This document shows, piece by piece, positions 8,538 through 16,104 of a stretch of DNA of 43,280 bases. The first letter of the stretch is position 1, and each line of letters begins with the position of its first letter. The position numbers and the translations under genes are program-made. A model generated the notes under the pieces. The model worked only from the letters and a program-made list of their open reading frames with translations, had not been told where the DNA came from and did no database searches. This stretch comes from Bacteroidota bacterium (GTDB lineage: Bacteria; Bacteroidota; Bacteroidia; Chitinophagales; Chitinophagaceae), in the NCBI GenBank assembly GCA_013286315.1, contig JABDFX010000014.1, positions 1 to 43,280 on the forward strand. The letters run 5' to 3'.

Positions 8538-9047
8538 TTAATGATTAACTGTATCCACTACAATAGGAGGGAATGCCTTTTTGAATGAATCTGGGTTTAT
8601 TTTTTTACCGGTTGTATCAATTTTAACCGTTCTTATAAATGGTGGAGGGTCTGAGTGATATGGATTACAGGTGTAATACAGTGTAGCAATAACGATGAAC
8701 AGTGTTGCAATTCCAATAGCCACTAGTATTTTAGTACCATTATTAACGCTGCTAGATTCAAGGGACTGTTTAGACTGCCACTTTTTAAATTCTTCTTCGT
8801 CACTTTTCTCCTTTAAAAGGCTTTTCAACCTTACTTTTCCATGATTGTTAAGTTCAAAGTAGTAGCTATAAACTCCATAAATACTATCAAAAGTCTGACT
8901 GAAAACACCCTCACCTTGTAACCTTGTAAATGTAGTTTCATAGTCAGCCCAATCAGGAAACAGAGTTGAAAATTTTACCATTTCAATCTTCCCTGTTTCA
9001 TTCATCTTACTGAGTATATCCAGTTCCAGTTTCTCTTCATGCTTCAT
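8538..9047 (-). CDS. Winged-helix-like, single-TM small protein of the Ub-like island
   Basis: I do not recognise a family. In the 169 aa, residues 5-80 are compatible with a winged-helix-like fold (helices LELDILSKMN and TTFTRLQGEGVF, then a hairpin YGVYSYYFELNNHG). A charged linker follows, one strong TM helix at about 106-125 (KILVAIGIATLFIVIATLYY) and a 44-residue Pro-rich tail expected outside the cytoplasm. The arrangement resembles a one-component membrane-bound regulator, which is inference. It is the last minus-strand gene after the coiled-coil protein, separated by about 260 bp containing several palindromes. Confidence 0.7.
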   Translation of the reverse strand: MKHEEKLELDILSKMNETGKIEMVKFSTLFPDWADYETTFTRLQGEGVFSQTFDSIYGVYSYYFELNNHGKVRLKSLLKEKSDEEEFKKWQSKQSLESSSVNNGTKILVAIGIATLFIVIATLYYTCNPYHSDPPPFIRTVKIDTTGKKINPDSFKKAFPPIVVDTVNH

Positions 9048-9110
9048 ACTTCAAATTTAGTGGTTCATTAAACCACACCCTATAAGTGGAAACCATTAGA
9101 CGGTAAAAGG

Positions 9111-9158
9111 TCGGTATACCGATTCTATTAGAATCATTTCTGAGGCTATTTTTAGCCT
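9111..9158. promoter_or_regulatory. Cluster of palindromes upstream of the 8538-9047 gene
   Basis: In the gene-free stretch 9048-9306 there is a perfect 12-bp palindrome TCGGTATACCGA (9111-9122). It runs into a near-palindrome GATTCTATTAGAATC (9121-9135) and then a hairpin AGGCTA-TTTT-TAGCCT (9143-9158). The cluster could hold operators for the minus-strand gene or a transcript end of the gene at 9307. Nothing else is recognised in this stretch. Confidence 0.45.
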
Positions 9159-9306
9159 GTTTTAGCATCTGGTAGTATTTCTGATAGTACAGATTTATAT
9201 ATCGGAGACCCTTCTAGTGGAGCATTAGCACGTATCAGTGGCACTGCCAAATTTAACCAAGTTAATTATTGTAGCATCTTGTACCGTTTAAAAAGTAATC
9301 CAATCC

Positions 9307-10842
9307 TTAATTCAGGAATTTTATTTGATCCTCCAGCCGCTTCTTTTTATACTTCTTATAGACAGCGTATCCACTGGCAATTAATAATACTACGGCAAGA
9401 ATGGTAACGGGAATTATTGGAAACTTGTTTGGGGAACATTCAATTTGATTAAGTTGCTGGCCAGCTTCTTTCATGTTTTCCTTTATCTTTGGTAACTGGT
9501 CGTTTTCCAGTTCGCCTATGCTATTGTCAATTATTTCGAGCGTACTAACTTTTAACACATTCCTAAACTCAGTCAGCTTTGATTTATAGTGAGCCTTAGC
9601 ATCAGCAATCCCAGATTCCAAGCTTTTTATAGAGTCAACTTCATTGTCATAAAGACTCAACAGACTATCGCAGATATGGGTACCTTGGGTTTGGACTTTG
9701 GTTTGTATTTTTATTTTCTCTTCCAGAAGGTTTATTCCTGAAGCAATAAATTGTATTTTATCTTCCAAATTTTGCAAATCAGGAATAACACTCCGGTATA
9801 TTTTACCCTCTACCGTTTCATCAAGCTGCTTCATACTAATCTTAGGATTGTTTTTTAAACTTCGAATCAAGGGATCAGCATTTGATACTAAGCTATATTG
9901 AATGTTGATTAAGGCATTCACCTTTTGTTTTGCATCTTTAGCCACTCCCAAAAACATTTCAGAGTTATTATACTTTCTATAGATACTTAGGTTAACAGCA
10001 CTCACAAAATTGTTAAATGCTAGAATTTGTGACGCTACAGTTTTTTTAAACCCGTCGATATTCTTGTCCGAAGAAATAATTCTTTCTCTCAGTTTCAGTA
10101 AAGGCTGTACATTGTCTGCGGCCGTGGCCTGCAATGAAGCATCAATTTGTTTTAACTCATTAATTGCCGCATCAACTTGTGGCCCGAGCCCTTTGTCAAA
10201 ATCAGGTTGTTTATCTTTCATTATCTCAAAATCTTTTTGTTCTTTTACTTGTTTTTCCTTAATTAATTTATTTTCCTCTGCCATTGTAATGCTATCACGC
10301 TCTCTGGATTTAGACTTTATCACTAACGGGGAAATCGAATCGATTAAAGGATGGACTATTCCTTCAGTTACACTTGTCAATGGTAAGGCCACATGTAGCT
10401 CTTTGGAAAGTTTTTTAAAGATATTCTTGTTAAAAGAAAATGTAATAGTAATTTCCAATACCTTATTTATAACAGAATCAAAGTGGATTAATATCGATGC
10501 AGATTGGTTTTCGAAAAATTTTTTTTTGTTTTCAATCGATATTTCAATTACAGGATTTTGCACACCTTCAACAACAAGATATTCTAGGTTAAGTCTGCTT
10601 GTAACTTTATCCGGTGCCTTTACTTGTTTTTCGTTTTTATCAAGAACATCAATTTTTTTCGTAAACATAAATATTCTGTGATCCACTTGGGCAAACTTCG
10701 CTGCAAAAAAGAAAACGCAACGCATGCTGTCTTTATCTGCTATCAATATGGAGACGGGCTTGCATTCGATATATTTGATTTGTCCGGATACACACAAATA
10801 ATTTATCAGTAAGAAAACAAAAATTAGTGATTTGTTTTTCAT
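9307..10842 (-). CDS. Periplasmic coiled-coil protein with C-terminal membrane anchor
   Basis: 511 aa, family not recognised. A signal peptide is clear (KSLIFVFLLINYLCVSGQ). Residues ~24-165 look like a beta-rich domain, followed by a long helical coiled-coil region (~180-465). One TM helix (about 474-494, IPVTILAVVLLIASGYAVY) and a basic tail KKYKKKR follow, so the tail should be cytoplasmic. The gene lies 74 bp downstream of the E2 gene on the same strand and is probably co-transcribed. The beta-domain-plus-TM layout parallels the JAMM protein at 17321. It may be a periplasmic sensor or scaffold for the conjugation machinery, but that is inference. Confidence 0.75.
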   Translation of the reverse strand: MKNKSLIFVFLLINYLCVSGQIKYIECKPVSILIADKDSMRCVFFFAAKFAQVDHRIFMFTKKIDVLDKNEKQVKAPDKVTSRLNLEYLVVEGVQNPVIEISIENKKKFFENQSASILIHFDSVINKVLEITITFSFNKNIFKKLSKELHVALPLTSVTEGIVHPLIDSISPLVIKSKSRERDSITMAEENKLIKEKQVKEQKDFEIMKDKQPDFDKGLGPQVDAAINELKQIDASLQATAADNVQPLLKLRERIISSDKNIDGFKKTVASQILAFNNFVSAVNLSIYRKYNNSEMFLGVAKDAKQKVNALINIQYSLVSNADPLIRSLKNNPKISMKQLDETVEGKIYRSVIPDLQNLEDKIQFIASGINLLEEKIKIQTKVQTQGTHICDSLLSLYDNEVDSIKSLESGIADAKAHYKSKLTEFRNVLKVSTLEIIDNSIGELENDQLPKIKENMKEAGQQLNQIECSPNKFPIIPVTILAVVLLIASGYAVYKKYKKKRLEDQIKFLN

Positions 10843-10916
10843 AATAAAGGGGTGATTAATTAAGGAAGGAGGGATGAAAAACCAACATAATTATTCTAAG
10901 GACGCAGAAAACAAGA

Positions 10917-11690
10917 CTAAAAAAGTAGAATTATTTTTCCGTCATTTTTTAATTCAATTGTATAGGCAAGTATCAACTCTTTCAGGCTGGTGGCATCTTT
11001 CAATATCGACAGGTCTTTATATCTTTCCGTAAACATTTTCATCAGCCGGTTCGGATCAACGTCATCTTCTTCGACTATCACCGGGTCAGCGCAGATATTC
11101 AATACCTCATCCATAAAATCAATCACCAACTCTTCAATGTCAATTTTTCCATCTTCATTTACTTTAACCGCACCATCTGCATTTGCTGCAAGCAAGGCCT
11201 CTATAAATCCTTTAGGTTCGCCATATTCTCTTACCCAAGATGCAACTTCCAAATCGTCCGGATAGGGCGGCGCATTTTCTGCCCAGTAATTCCTGTACAA
11301 TAAAATATCTTTCAACCTCAATAGCAGGTTAAACATTGTTTCATTGCCTATTCCGTCTTGGTTGGAACATACATGGCCTTTACCGGGCTCAAAATATTTT
11401 ATATTGGGGTGCCAGATATCTGTTAATGCAGTAATAGCTGCGGGAAATGTCGGGTAATTATTGCTTAAATCAATTCTTATTATATGTTTGTTCCCAAATA
11501 TGGGGGTGTTGTCTTTATTAATTCCAATAAAAGTCCGTAGCTTAAACGTAATATCATATATCTCGGGAATGTCTGTGCCAATCATCGGTTTATGAACTGC
11601 GAAGGAAATAGTGTTACTGTTTTTACACAGATCCTCAATAGCACGCTTTTCATTTAACAGTCGCTGTGATCTTCCGTCGAAAGTTGCCAT
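10917..11690 (-). CDS. E2-like ubiquitin-conjugating enzyme (UBC fold)
   Basis: 257 aa. The UBC core is recognisable in order: strands with FGNKHIIRIDL, the YPTFPA turn (79-84, cf. eukaryotic YPxxPP), HPN at residues 94-96, then GHVCSN with the presumed catalytic Cys108, followed by the helix NLLLRLKDILLYRNYW and a Pro-rich PPYPDD. His-Pro-Asn ~12 residues before the Cys is the classic E2 active-site layout. Residues ~170-257 are an extra acidic C-terminal domain without a clear match. The enzyme would take a thioester-linked Ubl from the E1 at 16105. It is transcribed divergently from the plus-strand run with only 63 bp between starts, which implies joint control. Confidence 0.88.
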   Translation of the reverse strand: MATFDGRSQRLLNEKRAIEDLCKNSNTISFAVHKPMIGTDIPEIYDITFKLRTFIGINKDNTPIFGNKHIIRIDLSNNYPTFPAAITALTDIWHPNIKYFEPGKGHVCSNQDGIGNETMFNLLLRLKDILLYRNYWAENAPPYPDDLEVASWVREYGEPKGFIEALLAANADGAVKVNEDGKIDIEELVIDFMDEVLNICADPVIVEEDDVDPNRLMKMFTERYKDLSILKDATSLKELILAYTIELKNDGKIILLF

Positions 11691-11753
11691 GGATCATTTT
11701 TTTGTTTAACTAATTTAAAAAAAATTATATATATTTCACAACAAAACTATTTA
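11691..11753. promoter_or_regulatory. Divergent control region between the E2 gene and the plus-strand operon
   Basis: This 63-bp, extremely AT-rich gap holds both start regions. On the minus strand TAGTTTTG (complement of 11742-11749) matches TAnnTTTG for the E2 unit. On the plus strand TATATTTC (11730-11737) matches the -7 box with one mismatch. Their overlap suggests coordinated or mutually exclusive expression. Confidence 0.45.
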
Positions 11754-13697
11754 ATGCCAGCCGCAACTGCTACATCATCCTCTTTAACTAAAGAAGCGTC
11801 AGGTGTACAAACACCAAATATCGCATCCGGCTATTCAATGTTGGCAAAGTCATATATTAATGCAGTAAAATCGAAATTCTTTGGCTTAAGGGCATACGAA
11901 AAAAACATCGGTATGCTGAATTGGATTACGGCACAACTCCAAATACTCAATAATTTTTTTCCAGTGGATATTTATTATAATGCTTCGGCAACTGATAGTA
12001 CCGCTTTTCTAATGAATAATATTTTTCCCTCTCTAAATGGATGTAAAACAACAAAATTCAAAATCTTTCCTATACCTACTTCTTATACAAATGAAAACTA
12101 TATAAATCCTGATGGCATGGGCTCTGCTTTTATGTTTGTTACGAAGAAGTATGAATTGAACAGGATTATTGAACAGTACACAGAAATTGAGTCTCGGTAT
12201 ATCTCGCTTACTATTATTGCATCTTTTAAAACCACGCGTCGGGACATTCTCGCCCCGAAAATCCCTTTTCAAATAATTCAGGTAAAAGATACCGATTTAT
12301 ACAATAAAGAATTGACCAATCGTTTTTTACGACACATAACAGAACAAAATACTATCGGTTACACAAATACAATGATTGCCGTTTTGTGGCAAAAATTCAT
12401 TGCATTGCTGTTTAAAATTGATGGAGAAATTGACCTGGATATTTTGAATCTTGAAGCAACGCTAAAAGTAATATCGGCGAACAAACCCTCACTAAGCAGT
12501 TCATCAAACAGTTCTTTTCTGTCTACGAAATCTGTATTGGAAAGATATATTAAAGATACTGCGGCAGATTTTCAAAAAAGAACAAATGCAAGGGTAGATG
12601 AATATTACAATTCGGATACCGGAATGCTAGTTAAACGACTTAACGAAGCGATAGAAAACCTCACAGAATCTTCGCTTGTGATACAAAATTCCCACAAAAA
12701 AGATGTTAAAGAAGTATTATTAAACCAAACAGAAATCCCAAAATTTCAATCAGAAGTTGACAATTCACTCGATAGAGAATTCAACCAAAAAATTGTGCCC
12801 GATATTAAAAATGTGTTTACAAGTATTTACATTGATATTAACAGAGACTTAGTAAAAAAGAACTTAGTTGAACTATCAACAACAGCGGTGGAGATTAATC
12901 TCAACAGAAAACTAAGCCGGCTTGGTTTTGATAAAAGTATTGTAAGCGATTATATATCTGAGATATCATATATCGGTAAAGTGGGTGTTTATCCTAAAAT
13001 AAAGTCATTACGCGAAGGAGCATTTCAATTGTTGATTTTTGTGATGATGCTGAACTTTCTCAATCCTTCTTTTAAGTCAAGAAATGTACTATATACCCAT
13101 CCTAAAGGTGAAAGTAAAGATTTAACACATACAACGCCTGTGACCGAATGGCGGGAAATTAAACCTACCCTGCTGGGAAAGGTTCTTTACTTTGCAGAAG
13201 GATATGGCACGCTAAAAGATGAAAATTCAGAACCACCTGACATCTTAAACACAGATCAAATTGATCTGATTGAAACAACTCCTACCAGGTTTATCGGCAG
13301 AGGATCTTCAATTGGAATGGTAATAGCCGTTATATTGATGGCACTGTCGTATATTGAATACCAAGAGTCCCTGAAAAAATATGCAGCCGATGAAGAGGAA
13401 AGGAACTTAAGAAATATTAAAAATGAACTTAAATCTAACACGAAAAGGATTTTACAAGGCGTAAACAAAAATATCAAGGATTTTGTAAACGAATCCTTTA
13501 CCGATTTGCAAAATGACTTAATAAGAGCACTAGATCTTGTTAAGAGTTATTCTGATGAACGAGACCAAGAATATATGTTGCGTACCGGAGAAAATTCAAA
13601 CAACAACAAATATTTAAAGGTAAAATTACTGGAACTTGAAGCATTTAAGAAGGTGAACCGCGCAAAGATTGATGAATTTCAGAAATTTAGATCTTAA
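11754..13697 (+). CDS. Large helical membrane protein, first gene of the Ub-like operon
   Basis: 647 aa, not recognised. There is no signal peptide and the N terminus is Ser/Thr/Ala-rich. Long helical stretches cover about 255-420. A weak hydrophobic segment lies at ~422-437 (FQLLIFVMMLNFL), a stronger TM at ~517-536 (SSIGMVIAVILMALSYIEY), and the last 110 residues are highly charged and helical. This late-TM, long-helix arrangement is loosely like dynamin-like or stalk proteins, but no P-loop (GxxxxGKS/T) is present, so GTPase activity is not supported. As first gene of the plus-strand run, it may be a membrane platform or substrate for the modification system. Confidence 0.7.
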   Translation: MPAATATSSSLTKEASGVQTPNIASGYSMLAKSYINAVKSKFFGLRAYEKNIGMLNWITAQLQILNNFFPVDIYYNASATDSTAFLMNNIFPSLNGCKTTKFKIFPIPTSYTNENYINPDGMGSAFMFVTKKYELNRIIEQYTEIESRYISLTIIASFKTTRRDILAPKIPFQIIQVKDTDLYNKELTNRFLRHITEQNTIGYTNTMIAVLWQKFIALLFKIDGEIDLDILNLEATLKVISANKPSLSSSSNSSFLSTKSVLERYIKDTAADFQKRTNARVDEYYNSDTGMLVKRLNEAIENLTESSLVIQNSHKKDVKEVLLNQTEIPKFQSEVDNSLDREFNQKIVPDIKNVFTSIYIDINRDLVKKNLVELSTTAVEINLNRKLSRLGFDKSIVSDYISEISYIGKVGVYPKIKSLREGAFQLLIFVMMLNFLNPSFKSRNVLYTHPKGESKDLTHTTPVTEWREIKPTLLGKVLYFAEGYGTLKDENSEPPDILNTDQIDLIETTPTRFIGRGSSIGMVIAVILMALSYIEYQESLKKYAADEEERNLRNIKNELKSNTKRILQGVNKNIKDFVNESFTDLQNDLIRALDLVKSYSDERDQEYMLRTGENSNNNKYLKVKLLELEAFKKVNRAKIDEFQKFRS

Positions 13698-13836
13698 AGC
13701 TATTCGGCCTACTAGGGGCAAAAGAAACAAATACAGCTGCAGTAAAAACGCTTTGTAAATAAATACAACCTTCGAAATCCTTCGCTTGAATTCTGGTTAT
13801 TAATTTTTACAAGCCTTACCAAATTCAAACCACATT

Positions 13837-15408
13837 ATGAAACTACTGAGCATATTTATTGATGCGGAAAAGATAAACTCTTTTCTAACCGATTCGTTAA
13901 CTAATGATACTATGCCAGTCTATGATATTAACGACAGATCGAGTGTTACCTATCCCTGTGCTATCCACATCAATGAAAATTATGCAGCTTTAGGAAGATA
14001 TGCAAACTGTATTGCATTAGGTATCAACGGAAATATACAACCTCTTAAAGACTATTCTGAAAATAGTACTAACCTCAATTATTATGAAAGGAATTTTTTG
14101 CAGGTCTTTTTTGAAAATCCATTTTTTTCAACAAATTATGTATCTAACCAATCCTGCTTTGCGTTGCTAATCAAAAAAATAGTTTTTGACGCTTACTACG
14201 TTTCCAATTTTACCGAGATCGATCGCATTCTATTTATACCAACGGTCCGTTTTAGTGATGTAATAGAGCGTTTTATTAGGGAGTCTTACCTACTTTTCAA
14301 TTCAGACATTCCATATGAAATTTTATCGTTTGAAAACTTGTTGGATTATTTGTCGCTCGATACCCGACAGCCGAAAAGTATTTTTGATAGCATCACAAGT
14401 GTCAGTTTTTTTGAGCAGACATTTTTAATCAAATCAGACAATGGAATAAATCATCTTGCTGGAATATTAGATTATGGCACAGGTAACTTTAAGAAGAAAA
14501 TCATCGGGCTTATTCTTTCATCATTAGGGCTGCAAAAGGTAAAATTGAGCCAGATAGATGAATTAAGACTGGACAATGCCTTTTCGGATATAATGGTCTT
14601 CTTTGGAAACCGCGCCGCCGCAAACAACTTCTGCATTCCGGTAGAAATTAACAATTGCATCCATTTTATAAATTTCAACAACAATTTGCCTACTGAAGCT
14701 ATTACCGGAGAGATTGACTTTTTCTTGCGACAAATAACTAAAAGTGTTACTTCCAAACTGCCACGTATGGTAATTTATAACGACATTTTTCAATCAAATT
14801 ATATAAAGCAGATGGCTGAGCAACAAATTAACCGCATATCTCCGGTAGATATCACGTGCGAGGCAATAGACGGGTTAAAAGATTTTATCTCCCCTGCACT
14901 TTATAATTTAAGCAGTTTTTACGAATCGAAAATAAAAATAAACGAAACGGCCAGCCTTGTTGGAAAAGATTATTACATAACCATTTACGACCAAAAAAAT
15001 GACTCAAAAGGTAGGGTTAAATTATTTGACAAAAACCTCAAAATTCCGGCTTATTACAGCGCCATCGTACAGGGCCGTTTTATACAGCAAGACAGAATTT
15101 ATTTTGAAATCATTGAGAAAGGGAAAGAAAATTTGGAAAATATATTTTTACGTGTTATTATCGTTATATCTAATGAAATGGATTTCGGCGAAAATCTGAC
15201 GCTCAGTCTGCGATTTTTCTTAGGAGGAGACCGGAAGATCCGGGTTGAAGCAGTCGAGAACTTCAGTGGCAAAAAGGCGGAGGTCAATTATATTTATAAT
15301 GAAACTACTAATTTTGCTTTGTTAAAGCAATCCAAAGTAGTAGCTGATTTTAAGATCCTCAATAATTACATGGACAAGAAGAAAGAGATGTCCGTTAGTA
15401 TACTTTAA
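13837..15408 (+). CDS. Divergent Hsp70/actin-fold protein
   Basis: 523 aa. The order of elements follows Hsp70. There is an N-terminal strand (KLLSIFIDA), and VTYPCAIHINENYAALGRYA resembles the Hsp70 segment with PSVV...VG..A. IDRILFIPTVRFSDVIERF resembles the VTVPA region, and GILDYGTGNF (about 209-218) the DLGGGTFD phosphate-2 strand. PRMVIYNDIFQSNYIKQM resembles the VLVGGSTRIP segment, and CEAIDGLKDFISPAL the adenosine-motif helix. Residues ~370-487 resemble the SBD-beta sandwich (LKIPAYYSA...IYFEIIEKG...RKIRVEA). Phosphate-1 glycines are missing, so ATPase activity may be lost. It could act as a chaperone or substrate adaptor for the ligase system. The assignment is inferred by eye; a 139-bp gap precedes it. 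Confidence 0.55.
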   Translation: MKLLSIFIDAEKINSFLTDSLTNDTMPVYDINDRSSVTYPCAIHINENYAALGRYANCIALGINGNIQPLKDYSENSTNLNYYERNFLQVFFENPFFSTNYVSNQSCFALLIKKIVFDAYYVSNFTEIDRILFIPTVRFSDVIERFIRESYLLFNSDIPYEILSFENLLDYLSLDTRQPKSIFDSITSVSFFEQTFLIKSDNGINHLAGILDYGTGNFKKKIIGLILSSLGLQKVKLSQIDELRLDNAFSDIMVFFGNRAAANNFCIPVEINNCIHFINFNNNLPTEAITGEIDFFLRQITKSVTSKLPRMVIYNDIFQSNYIKQMAEQQINRISPVDITCEAIDGLKDFISPALYNLSSFYESKIKINETASLVGKDYYITIYDQKNDSKGRVKLFDKNLKIPAYYSAIVQGRFIQQDRIYFEIIEKGKENLENIFLRVIIVISNEMDFGENLTLSLRFFLGGDRKIRVEAVENFSGKKAEVNYIYNETTNFALLKQSKVVADFKILNNYMDKKKEMSVSIL

Positions 15409-15416
15409 TTATTTTT

Positions 15417-15683
15417 ATGACTAGTCCGGTAATGAATACCCAAGACGCAATTAGCCACTTGCGTTATCCCAATCCGTTGCCATCCAAAGTAGATTTTAGA
15501 ATTATAAAAGAATCTTACTTCAGAAACGTCATTGCATTTACGGACGCTGGCCATAACGAAGTTTCTGACTTGGTGGAGGAATCTTATAATTTTTTGTGTC
15601 TACCGCGTATCCTTACAGTTTCCGATACTGATATTTTGCAACATATCACTGATACTGAGCCGCCTGGAATCATATTTTTATAA
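15417..15683 (+). CDS. Small 88-aa protein between Hsp70-like and Ubl genes
   Basis: Unrecognised. It starts 8 bp after the Hsp70-like stop and ends 17 bp before the Ubl start, so it is embedded in the operon and probably real. The sequence is compact and mixed alpha/beta in appearance (VDFRIIKESYFRNVIAF, VEESYNFLCLPRIL, DILQHITDTEPPG), with no Cys pair, TM or signal peptide. There is no C-terminal Gly-Gly, so it is not an obvious second modifier. It could be an adaptor for the Ubl or the Hsp70-like protein. Confidence 0.65.
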   Translation: MTSPVMNTQDAISHLRYPNPLPSKVDFRIIKESYFRNVIAFTDAGHNEVSDLVEESYNFLCLPRILTVSDTDILQHITDTEPPGIIFL

Positions 15684-15700
15684 ACCTTAAACCTTAAGTT

Positions 15701-15979
15701 ATGGCAACTATAAAACTTACACTTTTCGATTCTTCAAATAATGCCAAACATGAGATGGAACTCCCCGACTCCATTACTGGGGATCAGATTATTAAAGCAA
15801 TGATTGACCGCGGAAAATTAAATCGCACCGATGACAGTGGCAATCCTATAGTATATGAACTTGTGGCAGGAAAAAGAGAAGCTAGTTTGGGCAAAAAAAT
15901 CACGACCAAGTCGCTTAAAGATGCCGGAGTTCAAAATGGTGATCAACTGATCGTGCGATCTACAATAATTGCAGCTTAA
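15701..15979 (+). CDS. Ubiquitin-like protein with Ala-Ala C terminus
   Basis: 92 aa with a beta-grasp pattern: strand 1 (TIKLTLFD), strand 2 (HEMELPDSI), helix (TGDQIIKAMIDRGKL), strand VYELVAGKRE, then SLKDAGVQNGDQLIVRSTIIAA. The last 11 residues align without gaps to the TLHLVLRLRGG tail of ubiquitin, putting Ala91-Ala92 exactly where ubiquitin has Gly75-Gly76. It resembles YukD-type and other bacterial Ubls. Position next to E1 and JAMM genes supports a modifier role, but the missing Gly-Gly makes the chemistry uncertain. The stop codon follows directly, so no peptidase maturation is needed. Confidence 0.85.
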   Translation: MATIKLTLFDSSNNAKHEMELPDSITGDQIIKAMIDRGKLNRTDDSGNPIVYELVAGKREASLGKKITTKSLKDAGVQNGDQLIVRSTIIAA

Positions 15980-16104
15980 ATATTGTTCCATAATCGTTTC
16001 ATGTTTGAATCGCGTTTACCCACAGGAATGGCTTCTTAGAATTGCCGACTTATTTAACATTCAGTAGATTTCTTTCAATTTGTTTGAAATTAAAAGAATA
16101 ATAA

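Noticed and set aside
10010-10681. 223-aa plus-strand ORF
   Set aside because: Antisense to the well-supported coiled-coil protein at 9307-10842; Ser/Phe-rich composition typical of shadow frames.
11754-13697. Dynamin-like GTPase
   Set aside because: Late TM and long helices suggest it, but no P-loop or G motifs could be found.
15417-15683. Second ubiquitin-like modifier
   Set aside because: No beta-grasp pattern or Gly-Gly end could be recognised in the 88-aa protein.
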